Source: Allomyces macrogynus ATCC 38327
Lineage: Eukaryota; Blastocladiomycota; Blastocladiomycetes; Blastocladiales; Blastocladiaceae
Direction of reading: 5' to 3'
Length of the DNA: 43,664 nt
Assembly (NCBI GenBank): GCA_000151295.1
Contig: GG745361.1
Span: 199,650 to 243,313, forward strand
Position numbers and translations under genes: made by a program. A model generated the notes under the pieces. It searched no databases. It was not told where the DNA came from and saw nothing but the letters and a program-made list of their open reading frames with translations. Of this stretch, positions 40,838 through 43,664 are shown one piece after another; the stretch's first letter is position 1, and the number at the start of each line of letters is the position of its first letter.

Positions 40838-43425
40838 ATGAATCAATCCAACGCGCGCCAGTCGGTCGACCTCTTCGCCAACGACCTGGCGCCCGACGAC
40901 GTCAAGGCCCCGCGCCTGATCTCGATGCTGCGCAAGGGCCACCTCACGCAAGGCCTCACCAAGGTCCCCCTCGGCCGCCGCCACCATGAAATCTACGACG
41001 GCCCTGTCGCCCTCGACCGCTACTCCACGACGCTCGACCGTCAAGAGCCCGCCGCGTGCTTTTCAGCCCTCTCCCTCGTCAAAATCCACCGGACCGACCA
41101 AGCTCGAGCCGCTCGAATTGCGGTTCGCGCGCGACATTCTGGACGACGAGACGAGTTTGGCGAGAGCCAAGCACGTGGCCGTTCTGGCCGCACCGCCCGC
41201 TTCGGACGCGAGCGATGCGACGGCGGCGGGCATGGTCGCCGACCCGGAAACGGTCATGCACGGGATCCAGGCGGCGTGGAATACGTTTGCGCGGCTGTCG
41301 GACCAGGACAAAGGCGTATTTTTGCGCGGGATTCTCGCTCAGTGCGGGAAGCCGCAGGTGGAGAAGATTTGCAAGGAGTTGAACCTCAAGTTGAGCACCA
41401 ATGTATGCCGTTCTTCATTGAATAATTCCGGAATAATCGACGTGACATTGACGACGAGCGCCTCGTAGGGCACGACGGCCAATGCGCCCGTGCACGTGCA
41501 CCCGCCCGACACGCACTCGATGCTCGCGCGCGCCAACTACAACCGGGTGTCCGTCTCCTTTTCCAACCTGCACTCGGACGCCGACACCACCTCTTCCTCA
41601 CCGCCACCGCGCGCCGTGGACGCCACTGCCTCCCCACCACCGCGCACTTCGACCAACCCGGCCATTACCAATGCCAACATGTACCTGAAACTCTTCCCGG
41701 ACCCGCATCTGGCGCGTTCCGACGCCCTGCTCGCACACGACCCAGCCATGATCCGGCGTGTCGCCGACCTGACCGCCGCGCGGTGCGCAAAACTCGAGGC
41801 CACGCTCACGGCCCTGAACCGGGCGTCGGCGAGCGCCGACATTCATGGAGCGGGCACCGACCTGATGTCCTCCATATCGACAATGCTCGGCGCGCAATTC
41901 TTCACCATTTACTCGTTCACGCGGCGCACCCCCACCTCCGGTACCACCACCCTGCGCCCCTCGGACGAATCGGACCCCTCCGCGCCGATCGCGTGCGTCG
42001 AATGTTCCAACTGGCTCTCGCCGGGCACGCAGGTGCACGCATCCATGATATTCGGCTACGCGCACCACGCAGAGCATGCGGGCACGGCGCTGTTGAACGT
42101 CTACCACGCGACCGCGTCGGACCTGTTCACGAACGCGTGCCACGAGCTGTACCCGCCGGGAATGCACAGTTTCCTGTCGGCGGCGATCGTGAACGAGGCC
42201 GGGGAGTTGGCCGCGGTGATTGAGGTGATTAACAAGGGCGGCGGCGTGCCTTCGGCACCGCCGGCAGCGGCGGGACCGACGCGGCGCGAATCGAAACGTC
42301 TCTCCAACGCGCGCACCACCGCCACCTCACCGACGCCGGCACCGGCGGCTGCCCCGACGGCCCCGTTTTTCGACGTCGAGGACGAATTCGTGATGCAGTC
42401 AACGCTCGCGACGTGGCGGCTGATTCTGGCCGAGGCGCGCGCCGAGAACGAAAGGGATCATCGCGCGCACCAGTTGCGCGCGATTTTGGCCGACTTGCAG
42501 GGGATGAGTCAGGCGGAGACGTTGCCGGGGCTGCTGACAATGGCTGAGGCGAGTATTGCGAGGTTAGTAGGGGCGGAAAAAGTGGCGGTAGTCTTGGAGG
42601 TCGCGACGCTGGATGTGGATGCGGCGGAGGCGGTGAGGGTCGGACGGGGGGAGCCGGTGATGGTCGCGCATGGTACGTGGATGGGTGGGGGTGAGGTGGG
42701 AGGAGGAGGGGGCTGACGAATGGTGTCTGTAGCGATGACGCAGCCCGGGTACCGCGCGCGCGGCGTGCGCAACTTGCTGCTGGTCCCGATTTTCGGGCAG
42801 GGGGATGGGCAAGTCAAGGGCGTGATCAGCGCGCAGAACGTACGTCGACCGTCTCTCTTTATTGGCGTTGAGTGCGCTCGTCTTACTCGCTGTCGCGTCC
42901 CGCCGTTGTAGAAAGTGCCCGACTACCAGTACTTTATCAAACAAGACCTCGACAACCTTGTCGCGCTGTCGCCGCTGATCGCCGTCCTGATCTACCGCGC
43001 GCAGCGCACGCACGCGACCAACTCGGAAATGCTCGCGCTCCGGAAGCAGGCCGACCGCGCGCTCGATACGTTGGCCGCGCAGGACGCGGTCGCGTTTCGC
43101 GTGACCAAGGATCTGTGGATCGTACGCACTTCTTCACTTCGTTCGCTGAGTGGCGTTACCTGACCCACCCGGCCTCCAGAGAGAAGTGTTCACGGGCGCC
43201 TCGTTCACGCTGTTCCCGGTTCACCGCGACCAACCGGTGCTGCACTCGATCGACACGCGACACACCGTTTTCTACGACGACCTCACGACCTCCCTCGCGA
43301 CCCGCACGCCCCGAATCAACTCCCTTTACCCCCTCCACCCGCCGTCGAGGTACAACCCGACCGCGAAACCTCCCACACGACATCTTACCAAAATGGCTCT
43401 GTTTCGTAGATTAGTTTGGGTCTGA
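40838..43425 (+). CDS. Tandem GAF-domain protein with a cyclic-nucleotide-type GAF motif
   Basis: Exons are 40838-41402, 41469-42672, 42733-42839, 42912-43121 and 43180-43425, about 776 residues once one C is dropped from the five-C run at 40966-40970. With that change the Ser/Thr/Pro-rich stretch (TALSPSTATPRRSTVKSPP) joins the N-terminus in frame. A short helical module follows (FARLSDQDKGVFLRGILAQC). GAF-A spans about residues 270-500. Its end has AAVIEVINKGGG and, after a ~42-residue disordered insert, FFDVEDEF, matching the NKxnFxxxDE signature of phosphodiesterase and cyclase GAF domains that bind cGMP or cAMP. A helix links to GAF-B (SIARLVGAEKVAVVLEVATL, RGVRNLLLVPIFGQGDGQVK, GVISAQNKVPDYQYFIKQDL), which keeps only part of the signature. 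I see no catalytic domain in the last ~110 residues, so it is probably a sensor or regulatory partner. Confidence 0.7.
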
Positions 43426-43664
43426 TTTTTAGTATGTTCCGGGTGAGCAAGATGGGAGTAATATTTTACCGTGGATTTTTGTTTTATTGTTAGTGTGTGG
43501 TGAAGAAAATGTGAAGAAAAGATGGTGTATAGAAAGAGTTGTGCGAAGAGAGGATGAAGGAGAATGTGGTAGTAACGAAGACTCTGGGGGGGTGTAGAGG
43601 AAGAAAAATGAATATAGCGATCCTCTACCACACATCTGCTCCGTCGTCTGAAGTAGACTACGAC
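43426..43664. other. 3' flank of the GAF gene
   Basis: The last 239 bp are markedly AT-richer than the coding regions and T-rich just after the stop, as expected for a 3' UTR and polyadenylation region. No gene is supported to the window edge. Confidence 0.45.

Noticed and set aside
1..43664. tRNA, rRNA or snRNA genes
   Set aside because: No cloverleaf-like block with a convincing B box, and no rRNA-like sequence, was noticed. A covariance-model search would be needed to exclude small RNAs inside introns or spacers.

Overview
This is a nuclear window from a GC-rich eukaryote with compact, intron-bearing genes. It is most likely a flagellated early-diverging fungus, and I infer Blastocladiomycota (Allomyces-like). 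Three lines support this. The elongation factor gene encodes EFL rather than canonical EF-1alpha. An ERMES subunit (Mdm34) is present, which is typical of fungi. Several genes belong to cilium/flagellum families: an axonemal dynein light chain of the DNAL4 type, a FAM161-family protein, a RAB28-like GTPase and an NSUN7-like protein. Introns are mostly 55-95 nt. A run of 128 N shows a draft assembly, and five genes carry a net one-base excess that breaks a conserved frame.

Layout, left to right. 1-5.3 kb: a 5' part of an unrecognised minus-strand gene, divergent from an HSPA12-like Hsp70-fold ATPase, which converges on a small secreted protein. 5.8-12.6 kb: Mdm34 (-), DNAL4 (+), NC2-alpha/DRAP1 (-) and NSUN7-like (+), in alternating orientation. 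12.6-17.7 kb: a gene-poor accessory stretch with a broken HSPA12-like copy, a broken F-box/LRR-like copy, a small proline-rich protein with a cysteine-rich tail, and short repeats. 17.8-22.8 kb: EFL (+) converging on a long-chain acyl-CoA synthetase (-). 22.8-24.6 kb: sparse, with one possible small secreted peptide. 24.6-43.4 kb: eight genes in strict strand alternation: kelch membrane protein (-), FAM161-like (+), ETF-ubiquinone oxidoreductase (-), RRP9/U3-55K (+), RAB28-like (-), PTEN (+), WDR5 (-) and a tandem-GAF protein (+).

The genes do not form one pathway. Functional threads are flagellum/basal body (DNAL4, FAM161, RAB28, perhaps NSUN7-like), mitochondrion and lipid (Mdm34, ETF-QO, acyl-CoA synthetase), transcription and chromatin (NC2-alpha, WDR5), ribosome biogenesis and translation (RRP9, EFL), and signalling (PTEN, tandem GAF). 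The GAF protein keeps the cyclic-nucleotide-type NK...FxxxDE signature in its first GAF domain.

The most unusual window-wide signal is the 5' splice site. In my gene models 27 of 37 introns have C at position +4 (GTACGT/GTGCGT types) and only one has the A of the common GTAAGT consensus. Gene models were built by eye from reading frames, splice signals and remembered family motifs. No alignment or database search was run.
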